Assembly: GCA_024704765.1 (NCBI GenBank)
Contig: JAKMXF010000343.1
Coordinates: 434,001-498,000 of the forward strand
DNA from: Oopsacas minuta
Taxonomy: Eukaryota > Porifera > Hexactinellida > Lyssacinosida > Leucopsacidae
Direction of reading: 5' to 3'
Length of the DNA: 64,000 nt
Shown: one piece after another, positions 35,938 through 45,822 of the stretch
How the letters are laid out: the number at the start of each line of letters is the position of its first letter
Numbering within the stretch: position 1 is the first letter of the stretch
Notes under the pieces: generated by a model
The model's database searches: none
What the model saw: the letters and a program-made list of their open reading frames with translations, nothing else
What the model was told of the DNA's origin: nothing
Position numbers and translations under genes: made by a program

Positions 35938-36702
35938 TTAGAACAGTCCATCTGTGCTCAGATACCCTGGAATAGCAGTAGCAGGGAAGGTGAAGATGTG
36001 ACGAATAATCAACCTTAGAAGATCTGGATCATTGGTTGGTAACTGGCCTTGTGCTCCTGTTAACAATCCCCTCCCAAGTTCTCTGTTATAGCATTCGAGA
36101 TGCCGTATACCGAAACCATAAGGATCTCTGAATGTGGGGGAAATCGATCCGCAGAGAACGAGAGTTGGGGTATGGGGGCAGAAATCGAAAGTAAAATAGT
36201 TGTAAATAAGATCAACTCCGGGGGTAACTTGAACTCCCTCCTCTCCTCCATAGACACCATATAGCAACTGGTTATCAAGAAATAATACTTGATAACCTCC
36301 TTCGATCCCCACGAAGCATCGACTGCCTTCTCTTCCATTCAATGCCCATTGGTTGTGTGTGATTGTCAATTTTACATGAGCATTTGCAGGATAGAGAATT
36401 GCATTTTCAAACCGTCTACGTCCTTGGATAATAGCGGAATTTGAGAAATCCAAACCAAACACTCGATTGAAATATTTTATCGCATCATTCGTCGTTTTTT
36501 CAATTTCTGCATCATTAAATTTTAGAATTTCTTTGAAATACACCATTTCTGGGTCGAAAAAATCAGTTTCTTCTGCGCTAACTATTTCATCGATTGTGAC
36601 ACTTAGTGTAACGTTAAACCACCCTGCTGGACAACGATTAGAATATGCAACTGCAAATAATACAAATAGCACTATGAAATAATCCCAAATCTTCATATTC
36701 AT
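35938..36702 (-). CDS. Secreted protein of unknown function
   Basis: A single exon of 254 residues. A clean signal peptide (FIVLFVLFAVAYS) ends before NRCPAGW. The mature protein has several cysteines (CPAG, RCFVG, FDFCPH, LVLCGS, HLECYN), one N-glycosylation site (NVTL), and a beta-rich middle (HVKLTITHNQWALNG, YQVLFLDNQLLYGVYGG). I recognise no domain. The nearly even codon use, long clean frame and signal peptide support a real gene. It sits antisense between the two copies of the reductase promoter, so the duplicated block at 35425 could also be read as part of its downstream flank. ATG 36696 is an equally good start. Confidence 0.75.
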   Translation of the reverse strand: MNMKIWDYFIVLFVLFAVAYSNRCPAGWFNVTLSVTIDEIVSAEETDFFDPEMVYFKEILKFNDAEIEKTTNDAIKYFNRVFGLDFSNSAIIQGRRRFENAILYPANAHVKLTITHNQWALNGREGSRCFVGIEGGYQVLFLDNQLLYGVYGGEEGVQVTPGVDLIYNYFTFDFCPHTPTLVLCGSISPTFRDPYGFGIRHLECYNRELGRGLLTGAQGQLPTNDPDLLRLIIRHIFTFPATAIPGYLSTDGLF

Positions 36703-37519
36703 GGCATTTGAAATTTACTTGGCTGGATACAATGAAGTTATACATTGGTTATACATTGGCAGTTTGGCACACTGTATTATAGGGAATTCAACCGTAAAAT
36801 GAAGTAATTCTCAGCCATAGCTAATTGATTATCTTTCTACAGCTCATCATATTTTCATTAAATATTGGCCATCACTCTTTATGCTAAGAATAAAATAACA
36901 TACGAGTACAGTAGATTTAGATATTATTGGGTACATAAATAAGGTGTCTAATATACGCATATACTGCTTGTAGACAATGTCATAGAGATAATTACATAAT
37001 TATTAATTAGCATAGATTGAGGTTAGACTCAATGTCATCCAAAGTTTAGCCTATTACAATCTTGATGACTATTCTTTATACCCGAAATCGCCTAAATAGT
37101 GCAAAATATCGGAAGCTAAAAGTGTATAGTTTGTATTAATTGATTATTTTATCACAATGAATCGTAATAATTTCCCATTCCAATGCTCTTGATACTTAAT
37201 ACTTCTTAGTTTGCGGCAAAACAAGGTAAATCGTGCGGATATCTAGGTCATTATAGAATATAAATTTTTGTACATTGTTATTAATAAAAGCAAGTAGAAG
37301 GTGAATCGCATATAGAAATTTTTGATGAACATATTTAGCCTAAAACTTGATGACCTCCTCTTTTGATTCATCAAAAATTGATGAACTTCTCAACAACAAT
37401 AACTCACGTATGTTAATTAGTGTATCAGATATCTGGTATAAATGAAGCTCTATTATGTATTAACCTTCCTGAATGATAATTCTTTAATAACCTATCTTAT
37501 ATTTCCTAGGCCTCTGATC
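36703..37519. other. Intergenic between secreted protein and reductase
   Basis: Divergent upstream regions of the two genes. A GTTATACATTG direct repeat occurs at about 36736-36758. No gene supported. Confidence 0.4.
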
Positions 37520-37692
37520 AGGTTAGAAAATGAGCGCGATCGGCAGCTATGACAGTCTACTCTCGTTAATAATACAAAATCCGTATAATAAGTATATTTT
37601 AACGTTTCTTTTGGTGTGTTATTAACTAGAGTCTGCTTAGTAACCGCACTTTAACTAGATTATTATAATGGCCTCAGAGCCCCAAGAAGTAA
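37520..37692 (+). promoter_or_regulatory. Native promoter/5' region of the reductase, source of the duplicate
   Basis: The 148 bases before ATG 37668 plus the first 25 coding bases are the partner of 35425-35597. Conservation across the whole block, including upstream sequence, shows a recent segmental copy. No TATA box at a canonical distance is obvious. Confidence 0.55.
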
Positions 37693-39306
37693 CCGCATCT
37701 CCGTTAGTTAAGCTAAACAACGGACTCACTATTCCTCAGCTAGGATTGGGAACATTTCTATCAGACAAAGGTCTGGTGGGTGAAGCTGTGAAGCAAGCTA
37801 TTAAGATGGGTAAGGAATTTATCGTTTACATAATTTATTCAGTTCATATTTGTCCCATTATTACGTTTATTGAATATTGGAGTTTTCGGGGGACTTCACA
37901 TGTTAGTAATGAGGAATCTCGTGGAATTTAGCACTTTTCGGATGGATATAATACTCTCAAAATATGTTTGGAGGATCGAGGCAATGATATCCGCACAGAA
38001 CCAACTCATTTTAATTAACAGAGCTTATAAATTAAAGGAGCTAAGCTTTCTATAGCCAGTGGTGTATTTATGGAAATAGTTTTTCACGGATTATGGATTT
38101 TTCTAAAAAATTTCAGTTATCTGAAGTCGATGTTACGCAATATGATAGCCTTTCCCGTATTTCATGCAAATATAATACCCTAAATATGTGTACAGTCAAT
38201 TTCCATTTATCGAAGCTCAAAGGACCGCTATAATTGCTTTGATATAACTGACGGAAATAATCTTACTTTTACGGTTTTGGCCATATTTGTAAATGATACT
38301 TGATATAAGCGGGTATTTCGTTATATCCGTGTACGATTTAACGGGAGCTGTCTGTATCTTGTTTTTTGTTATGTAATGTGGCATTGTTGTTGTTTGACTA
38401 AATTTTACACAATATCGCACTTCCTTACAAAACGTACGTTTAGGATATCGACACATTGACTGTGCTTGGGTGTACATGAACGAAGAGGAAGTAGGATCAG
38501 GAATAGATTGGGCTATTAACGAAGGAATTTGTAAGAGAGAGGATCTATTCATAACAACCAAACTAAGCGGTAGTCACTATAACGAGATTAAATGGGCATT
38601 AAATGACAGTCTGAAGAAACTGAGACTAGACTACGTAGATCTCTATTTGATTCATTTACCATTCGAAATGAAGAATGACCCCACAATTAAATCACTTGCT
38701 GACCTAAAGAAAGAACACTGTATCGGTTATAACGCCGAGAAAATGAGTAAAGTATGGAGTGAGTTGGAACAACTGGTTAGTGAAGGGCTAATACGAAGTA
38801 TCGGTGTATCTAACTTTACAATTAAAAAACTCGAGGCAATTCTAAAGACAGCAAAACTAATACCAGTCGTTAATCAAGTGGAGATACAGGCTTATTTCCA
38901 GCAGAATAAGCTCAGAAGTTATTGCAAGAGTAAAGGTATACTCATACAGGCTTTCAATACATTAGGAAATCCTGGACTTTTCAAAGGCAAGTTAGATGTG
39001 GAGCCACTCCTTGACAACGCAGAAGTGAAACAGGTATGTGAAAAACATAGAGCAACACCTGCACAAGTATGTATAGCATTTGGCCTTGCGATAGGGGATA
39101 TTCTGATACCTAAATCGGTTACTGAATCTCGTTTGAGAGAGAACTTTAAATCGATTAACCTAAAGCTAGATGAAGATGATGTGAAGAGACTGAAATCTTT
39201 AGACAAAAATCTCAGATTATATACCATGAAGGCATTCTGTGATCCAGCAGGTATCCCGTATGAAGAATTCTTTGATGTCGAGTTCGATTCTTCATACCAG
39301 ATTTAG
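37668..39306 (+). CDS. Aldo-keto reductase (AKR superfamily)
   Basis: Two exons, 37668-37809 and 38444-39306, join with a G|GA split glycine to give 334 residues, normal for AKRs. The NADPH-dependent (alpha/beta)8 barrel signatures are present: NNGLTIPQLGLGTF at the N-terminus, GYRHIDCAWVY with catalytic Asp and Tyr, LFITTKL with catalytic Lys, VDLYLIHLPF with the active-site His, SIGVSNF, and ILIPKSV in the cofactor phosphate-binding loop. It should reduce carbonyls in the cytosol; the substrate is unknown. The C-terminus SSYQI has no targeting signal. The intron is 634 bp. Its promoter is duplicated upstream (35425-35597). Confidence 0.92.
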
Positions 39307-39510
39307 ATTCCGTTGCTAGAGTATTCGAGTAGCTTTTATAACAATATTATATACAAAAATTCATTTTCGAATTTGTTAGTATCCTAATATTGGTATGCTT
39401 ATTTAGTAAATTTAGTTACATTATTACTCCTTAGTATAAATCAAGTATACTCAATATGAACTCAATAGCCAACACGACTTATACTAAGGTTGAGCACAGG
39501 TATGGAATCT

Positions 39511-39635
39511 AAGTTGAGGTAGATCCCACTCCCTACGAAGCTGTTAAAATAATCGGTAACAAGGCGAGAACGAGCACAAAGACAACAGATGCTGTCATGA
39601 TACAGCGATTGCTGCCATAATATTCGTCAGAGATT
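39511..39635 (+). pseudogene. Gal3ST relic (3' fragment)
   Basis: The sequence from AAGTTGAGGTAGATCCCACT to about ACAGCGATTGCTGCC follows the 3' end of the neighbouring sulfotransferase at 41548-41660 base for base with scattered substitutions and small indels, which break the frame. No 5' portion remains. It shows that the array once had at least six members. Confidence 0.75.
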
Positions 39636-40447
39636 ATGTTGTGTATGGAAAATTCATGTAAATTGGATTAGAATATTTTTGCCATCTTTAGTTCAGCTCC
39701 AATAAGGAGATGCTAGATGGTATGGACGATGTGCGACGTCCGTGCGAAATCTAGCAGTCCAATTAACCTGGTTAAATATGTGACAAATGCAGAGAAATAC
39801 ATTATGCTAAAGCAACTGTTGAATAACATTATCTTGAATCAGCTAAAAATTATTCATTAAAATTTTTCCAGTTGAATCAGGGAAGGAAGTGAATTGGCTG
39901 TGTTGTGTGTTGGATATACAATCAATAATAAAGACTGATGTAATAAGGATTATTTGAGTATAAAACTCAAGGTTGTATCTTACCCTCTAAATATAGTTGT
40001 AATTATTCGATCGACATCTTCCATGGCCAAAGAGTCTATAAAGGGACAATATTCTGCATTTCTAGTGCAATTTATGCAAACAAGATTGCGTAGCTGGATA
40101 ACACTGAGTAGTAATTGCGAAATGACAGAATTTACACAAAGGACACATAAGTAGGCAAATTTGAAGCAGGTAGTGGAGCTGAAACAAATTTCCAACTAGC
40201 AGTAGCCTATGCATTCCATAATAGGTACTTTGTGATAATTAAAAATTGTCCTATCCTGTATGGATGGAAGACCATGCTACCAACATGCTGTGGATAAGTT
40301 GTGAATTTTGATACCCCACGCTTACTCAGTTGGTACTGTTATGCTATACTTTCTATGGTTGGTAACATATGTACAGCAATTTGCTATAAAAATGTTTAGA
40401 CATAGAGCACACCAGTATCAAGCTAAGATAAATCTTACAATAGAATT

Positions 40448-41713
40448 ATGTGGAAGAAAATTAAATCTGTAGTAAAAATATTTGGGATATTATCGCTTGT
40501 CGTAGTATTATTACTATTATTAGTCTCCCTTCCCTACATCAATGATAGAGGCCAGCAAAGCATATGCATTGAAAACTGCTATCAAATAATCTATTCAAAT
40601 ACAAGAGAAAGCTTTGTAGAAATAATTGATCAAAAAGATACGAACACTACATGGAGATGTGTAAATCCTGATTACATTGGTGATAATGCTAGAACTTCTG
40701 TAGCTCTACTAAAAGTACATAAAGCTGGGAGCACAACAATTGCTAGCATTCTATATCGATTTGGAATTCGTAGGAGATTAAGTTTTATAATGCAAAAGGA
40801 TGATACAATCCGATTTTGGCCAAAGACAATTGATAAAGCTTATAAAGGATTTTACCCTGCTTGTAGAGATAATAAATATGATATTCTGAATATTCACTCA
40901 AGATACAATGGTAGAGATATTCTAACTAAATATATGCGAGAAGATACGTACGTTATAGCACCTCTGAGACATCCAATGGATCAAATGATATCAGCGGTAT
41001 ATTACCACGGGTATATTAATCTCCTCGAAAAAATAAATAAAACATTTGAAGACTTCTTAGATAATCCAAATATATTAAATAAAGATACTGGAGTGGTATT
41101 GCTGACATGGAACTTAATGTCTTATGACATTGGATTAGATGATTTTGATATACCAAATGGAGTTAGCAAATCGTATCTTAAAAGTCAGCCAAAGTATATT
41201 AAGGAAATTGATAGGTTTTTAAATTGGACAGAAGAAAATATTGATTTCTTTTTGATTCGTGAGAAGTTTGATGAGTCATTGATTCTGTTGAAAGATCGGT
41301 TAGGTTGGAGAATAGAAGATTTAGTCTATTTCTCACTGAATACAGCTGCAGAGCCTCCAAAGAGGAACAGAAGGGATACGAATAGGCTTCGCATTAAAAC
41401 AGAGGAATTCTCATACATAGATTATCTACTCTATGAGAGGATGAAGCTGAAGCTGGATAGAATGATAGAGGAGAAAGGAGCTGAGTTAGAGGTAGAAGTG
41501 TCCAAACTGAGAAGTTTGAATAAGGAATTTTCAGAATATTGTCTGGAGAAAGTTGAGGTAGATTCCACTCTCTATGGAGCTGTTAAAATACTCGGTAACA
41601 AGGTGAAGAATGAGCACAAAGACAATAAGTGCTGTATCGAAACAGCGATTAGCGAAATTCCATATTCGGAAGATATCAAGAAGTTCATGGCGAATGATTG
41701 TAATTATTATTAA
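40448..41713 (+). CDS. Galactose-3-O-sulfotransferase family protein, paralogue 1
   Basis: Intronless, 421 residues, type II membrane protein with anchor ILSLVVVLLLLLVSLPYI (14-31). The PAPS 5'-phosphosulfate loop is LLKVHKAGSTTI (87-98). YDILNIHSRYN and the 3'-phosphate region APLRHPMDQMIS (171-182) follow, then WNLMSYDIGLD and a charged C-terminal helix region. This order matches Gal3ST enzymes, which move sulfate from PAPS to the 3-OH of galactose in Golgi glycans or glycolipids. From RFLNWTEENIDFF to LRSLNKEFSEYCL it is nearly identical to the four other copies, while the N-terminal stem is unique. Confidence 0.87.
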   Translation: MWKKIKSVVKIFGILSLVVVLLLLLVSLPYINDRGQQSICIENCYQIIYSNTRESFVEIIDQKDTNTTWRCVNPDYIGDNARTSVALLKVHKAGSTTIASILYRFGIRRRLSFIMQKDDTIRFWPKTIDKAYKGFYPACRDNKYDILNIHSRYNGRDILTKYMREDTYVIAPLRHPMDQMISAVYYHGYINLLEKINKTFEDFLDNPNILNKDTGVVLLTWNLMSYDIGLDDFDIPNGVSKSYLKSQPKYIKEIDRFLNWTEENIDFFLIREKFDESLILLKDRLGWRIEDLVYFSLNTAAEPPKRNRRDTNRLRIKTEEFSYIDYLLYERMKLKLDRMIEEKGAELEVEVSKLRSLNKEFSEYCLEKVEVDSTLYGAVKILGNKVKNEHKDNKCCIETAISEIPYSEDIKKFMANDCNYY

Positions 41714-41737
41714 ACTATTTCATTATGTGTTTTGAAG

Positions 41738-42367
41738 GGATCTGTATATTTTGATCGAATTTTTGTAGAACTTTGATCAAATTTTCTTATGTCGAACTTT
41801 GATCGAATGATGAAAAAGGCAAATTTTGATCAAAGTTCTACTAAAATGTCTCCAGTCGAACTTTGATCGAAAAATTGTAGAATTTTGATCGAAAATGGGA
41901 ACTTTGATCGAAAATGGAGAAAATACAACAAAAAAATCCAACGATACGCCATTTTACAAAGATTAATAATAATCAATCCAAAAAACTCCATCCAATCATA
42001 AAGTTAGCATAAATTCCACACTCCCGTGCTTTAGTAGCTAATAACGAACACAAATAAATACTCCCAGAGCCATAAGGTAGCGAAATAAATCCCTAATCCC
42101 CTTGCAATGGTACTCTTTCTAATTAATAAAATATAAAGTGAGTGTGGAATTTATGCTAACTTTATGATTGGATGGAGTTTTTTGGATTGATTATTATTAA
42201 TCTTTGTAAAATGGCGTATCGTTGGATTTTTTTGTTGTATTTTCTCCATTTTCGATCAAAGTTCCCATTTTCGATCAAAATTTGCCTTTTTCATCATTCG
42301 ATCAAAGTTCGACATAAGAAATTTTGATTAAAGTTCTACAAAAAATTCGATCAAAATATACAGATAC
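41738..42367. mobile_element. Long-armed foldback DNA transposon with 8-bp target duplication
   Basis: TTTTGAAG flanks both sides (41730-41737 and 42368-42375). The ends are GGATCTGTATATTTTGATCG and, reverse-complemented, GTATCTGTATATTTTGATCG. About 250-290 bp at each side are inverted copies, with a near-perfect 135-bp inner block (AATGGAGAAAATACAACA onwards) and a central loop of about 42026-42131. The arms contain many repeats of TTTGATCGAA or TTTGATCAAA, more on the left because of an extra 80 bp. No coding capacity. It lies just after sulfotransferase paralogue 1. Confidence 0.85.
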
Positions 42368-42479
42368 TTTTGAAGTTAAGAGCATACACATGTACATATT
42401 AAAATGCATAAAGGAAGTCTGGAAAAGTATATTACACATCTACTATATTATTAAATCTCAATTCTTGTCTATGTGTGTT

Positions 42480-42610
42480 TCTTTGTCAGTTTGTCCGTTG
42501 TCAAGGAAAGGATTTAAGGTATGCTCTTTTGAGTTGAATTTCTCAATTCAAAGTTGTCGCATAAATATGTGCGTATTTATCCGTTTACCAACAAAATAAA
42601 AATAATTCAA
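42480..42610. repeat. Dispersed repeat, most complete copy
   Basis: Continuous version of the repeat also seen at 10595-10935 (split) and 15490-15640. Contains TTTGTCCGTTGTCAAGGAAA, TTTCTCAATTC, GTCGCATAAATATGTGCG and a run near AATTCAATAAAGCTTGAA. Non-coding; possibly a SINE or MITE fragment. Confidence 0.45.
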
Positions 42611-43098
42611 TAAAGCTTGAATAAATAAATATTTCACACTTCTGGATTAATCATTTGTAAATTGATTTGTTGTTTTTATGAATATAATGTAAACAAATAA
42701 TAGGAAATCTCAAAGTATGTCTCAACTTGCTCTCAACAGGGACGGGTAACAAAGGTGGAATACGAATTTCGCATTTCATGTTTCTTATATGTAAATTTAT
42801 TGTTATTGTTATGATACATAGAGTAAAAGTATAAACCTGAATGCTGGATCTGACCTAATTACTACCCGAAGGGGCTGTAAATTTGGATAATAAGGGATAC
42901 CTCTAGTAGGAGCAAAGCGATGGGCAAAATAGTTGTAATTATGAATAACGAATTTTGACAAATATATCTTCATCATATTTAAGCATCATTCGATAATTGG
43001 TAAGTAAGGCTCAGAACTTTGTACATTTAGCAACCTTCTGCGCACAATAATCTTGGGTAGAAATTCACCAATTAGTATACTATTAAGAATAATAAAAC

Positions 43099-43169
43099 CT
43101 CAAATCATCGTCTGTGCTGACTTAAAATTGTATTGAGGAAATTTAAGTCGGCACAGAAGATGATTTGAG
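43099..43169. repeat. 71-bp hairpin repeat
   Basis: The arm CTCAAATCATCGTCTGTGCT (28 bp in all, through GACTTAAA) pairs with its inverted partner with two mismatches over a short loop. Half copies occur near 30430 and 50030 (CGTCTGTGCCGACTTAAA-like). Probably the folded ends of a small transposon family. Confidence 0.65.
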
Positions 43170-43253
43170 ATTTTTAGAACTGAGTGAGGATGTAATAGTA
43201 TTAGTCAGCATAGTAAAAATATACACAGTAACTTATAAACAATATTTGAAAAT

Positions 43254-44594
43254 TCAATCCAATCCACAAGAATTAGCCATATATTTCTTAATTTCTCCAA
43301 CATACTGCAACTCATTGAGGGCCGTCTGATGACAGCACTTATTGTCTTTGTGCTCATTCTTCACCTTGTTACCGAGTATTTTAACAGCTCCATAGAGAGT
43401 GGGATCTACCTCAACTTTCTCCAGACAATATTCTGAAAATTCCTTATTCAAACTTCTCAGTTTGGACACTTCTACCTCTAACTCAGCTCCTTTCTCCTCT
43501 ATCATTCTATCCAGCTTCAGCTTCATCCTCTCATAGAGTAGATAATCTATGTATGAGAATTCCTCTGTTTTAATGCGAAGCCTATTCGTATCCCTTCTGT
43601 TTCTTTTTGGAGGCTCTGCAGCTGCATTCAGTGAGAAATAGACTAAATCTTCTATTCTCCAACCTAACCGATCTTTCAACAGAATCAATGACTCATCAAA
43701 CTTCTCACGAATCAAAAAGAAATCAATATTTTCTTCTGTCCAGTTTAAAAACCTATCAATTTCCTTAATATACTTTGGTTTACTTATAAGATACGACTTT
43801 TTAGATCCTTTTGGTATATCAAAATCATCTAATCCAATAACACTAGACATTGAGTTCCACATCAATCTCATTGCAAGAGGATCGTTGGTTAATATATTAG
43901 GATTGTCTAAGAATTCCTCAATTGTTTTACCCATCTTTTTGAGTTTATTAATATACCCGTAGTAATATAGCCCTGACATCATTTGATCCATTGGATGTCT
44001 CAGAGGTGCTATAACGTACGTATCCTCTCGCATATAATTAGTTAGAATATCTCTACCATTGTATCTTGAGTGAATATTCAGAATATCATATTTATCATCT
44101 CTACAAGCAGGGTAAAATCCTTTATAAGCTTTATCAATTGTCTTTGGCCAAAATTGATGTGTATTATCCTTTTGCATTATAAAACTTAATCTTCTACGAA
44201 TTCCAAATCGATATAGAATGCTAGCAATTGTTGTACTCCCAGCTTTATGTACTTTTAGTAGAGCTACAGAAGTTCTAGCATTATCACCAATGTAATCAGG
44301 ATTTACACATCTCCATGTAGTGTTCTCTTGCTCTGGATCATTTATATGTACAATACTTTCTTGTGTTACATTCGTTACGTTATGTTCATATCCATGTATT
44401 TGTACAACAATGCTTCCATTTGTGTTGTGTACAACTGATTGATGTATTGTATGATCCTCCTCATTTCCATGTATATCTTGTTGTTTGGCTTTTCTGAGAA
44501 AATGAAGGGCAGATAAAGTTAACAACATGATAACAATAACTAGTAAGAGATACCATCTGAGTTTTGATGTGGCTACTGGTGTTGACTTTTCCAT
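43254..44594 (-). CDS. Galactose-3-O-sulfotransferase family protein, paralogue 2
   Basis: Intronless, 446 residues. I start at MEKSTP (44594) because paralogue 3 starts MEKS and the anchor WYLLLVIVIMLLTLSALHFL then lies near residue 15; a 30-residue upstream extension in the same frame looks non-coding. It carries the LLKVHKAGSTTI and APLRHPMDQMMS cofactor motifs and the common C-terminal half. The stem is His/Asn-rich with several NxT/S sites (NGSI, NVT, NTT). In its middle (KKMGKTIEEFLDNPNILTND, SSVIGLDDFDIPKGSKKSYL) it is almost identical to paralogue 4, so these two are the closest pair. Confidence 0.87.
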   Translation of the reverse strand: MEKSTPVATSKLRWYLLLVIVIMLLTLSALHFLRKAKQQDIHGNEEDHTIHQSVVHNTNGSIVVQIHGYEHNVTNVTQESIVHINDPEQENTTWRCVNPDYIGDNARTSVALLKVHKAGSTTIASILYRFGIRRRLSFIMQKDNTHQFWPKTIDKAYKGFYPACRDDKYDILNIHSRYNGRDILTNYMREDTYVIAPLRHPMDQMMSGLYYYGYINKLKKMGKTIEEFLDNPNILTNDPLAMRLMWNSMSSVIGLDDFDIPKGSKKSYLISKPKYIKEIDRFLNWTEENIDFFLIREKFDESLILLKDRLGWRIEDLVYFSLNAAAEPPKRNRRDTNRLRIKTEEFSYIDYLLYERMKLKLDRMIEEKGAELEVEVSKLRSLNKEFSEYCLEKVEVDPTLYGAVKILGNKVKNEHKDNKCCHQTALNELQYVGEIKKYMANSCGLD

Positions 44595-44929
44595 TAAGTA
44601 ATTAATGTATTTGATTATAACAGTTGCTTCCGTATATTGGAACGCTATATAGCAATTAATATAGTTGGGAACAACCAAATACATTCAAATATGACGTAGT
44701 GAAGAACGATTGTTTTGATGGGAGAAATTTTAAAGGGCTTCGCAATGCAATGGAGGCTGCCTCAGACTTGCTAGGCATAATAACTATCGGTAGATTTTCG
44801 GGCTACTGATAATTATTGGGTCCAGGTCTCCCATGGTGATGCAGCCAAATTGTACATTTATCAAATAAAAATAATTCTGGAATAAATACAACAAAAATTT
44901 GATGTATTGAATATTTTTTTCCTTAAATA

Positions 44930-45260
44930 CTTGTAGACGCCTGGACAGCCTGGTGTACAATCAGTCAGCTCGTGTTATTAACTTATTATACGCCGCGTCG
45001 GCTGTTTCGTCGTCAATTGCGTAACTAGAATTGATTGCCTCCTCGTTTTTTCGGTCGTTGCCCCATTTCCCTATTGTGTTCGACTGTTAGCCATTTATTG
45101 AGGCAATTATTCATCCTTGGTTCTTCGCTCTGAGATCTCTGGTTGCGCCATACCTGTACATTTACTTAAATAGTTGAATTTTTACGTTGTTTTTGGGCAT
45201 TTCAAAATGGATTCTCCGCCGACTCGTAGGCCTAAACTTCCCGATAAATTCTATATAGGG
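44930..45260. other. GC-richer non-coding island between sulfotransferases
   Basis: Base composition is visibly richer in G and C than the flanks (for example CGCCGCGTCGGCTGTTTCG). It ends in a short frame MDSPPTRRPKLPDKFYIGL at 45207-45266. It could be a promoter/5' exon of an unseen or dead gene, or a retroelement piece. I cannot assign it. Confidence 0.3.
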
Positions 45261-45822
45261 CTCTGATTCTTATATATTGTAATTTGACATTATGAATTCA
45301 ATTACTAGAATATTCAAATCAATGCTATTATAATGCAATATACATATTGGAAACCAGGATTGGAGCCATAAATGAAACTATTAGCAGAATAGAATGGTAG
45401 ATTATACTAGCAATGATTCACATGAATAATATTAAAACAAAGGCGACATATGAATTCAAATCGCGAAACGAACAAGACTGAAATGCTTGCATTTAAGTAT
45501 ATAGCATGGCATAAATCCCGGTGATGGAGGGCTATATCCCAATCGGTTTGAGGAATATTGGAGATTTCTGATTTACAATACCAAATTATCAAATTTCGAA
45601 TCAAGTTTCCACTGTTAATGGGAATTTGATAATAAAGTTTGAGCGAATATATATTAACGCAAAATCTTGAAATATAATGTTACATATTTGCTGCAAAAAA
45701 TGTAGTATTTTACAAAAATTTTCGAAAAATAATGATAAAGTTACATAACCAGAGGTAACCTAAACTGTTAATCATATTTCAATTTAGATATTAGGAAATA
45801 TACCAAATCGAGAGTAATCCGT

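Noticed and set aside
44595-44684. N-terminal extension of sulfotransferase paralogue 2 (MYLVVPNYINCY...)
   Set aside because: Paralogue 3 starts at the aligned MEKS, and the extension would put 30 odd residues before the anchor.
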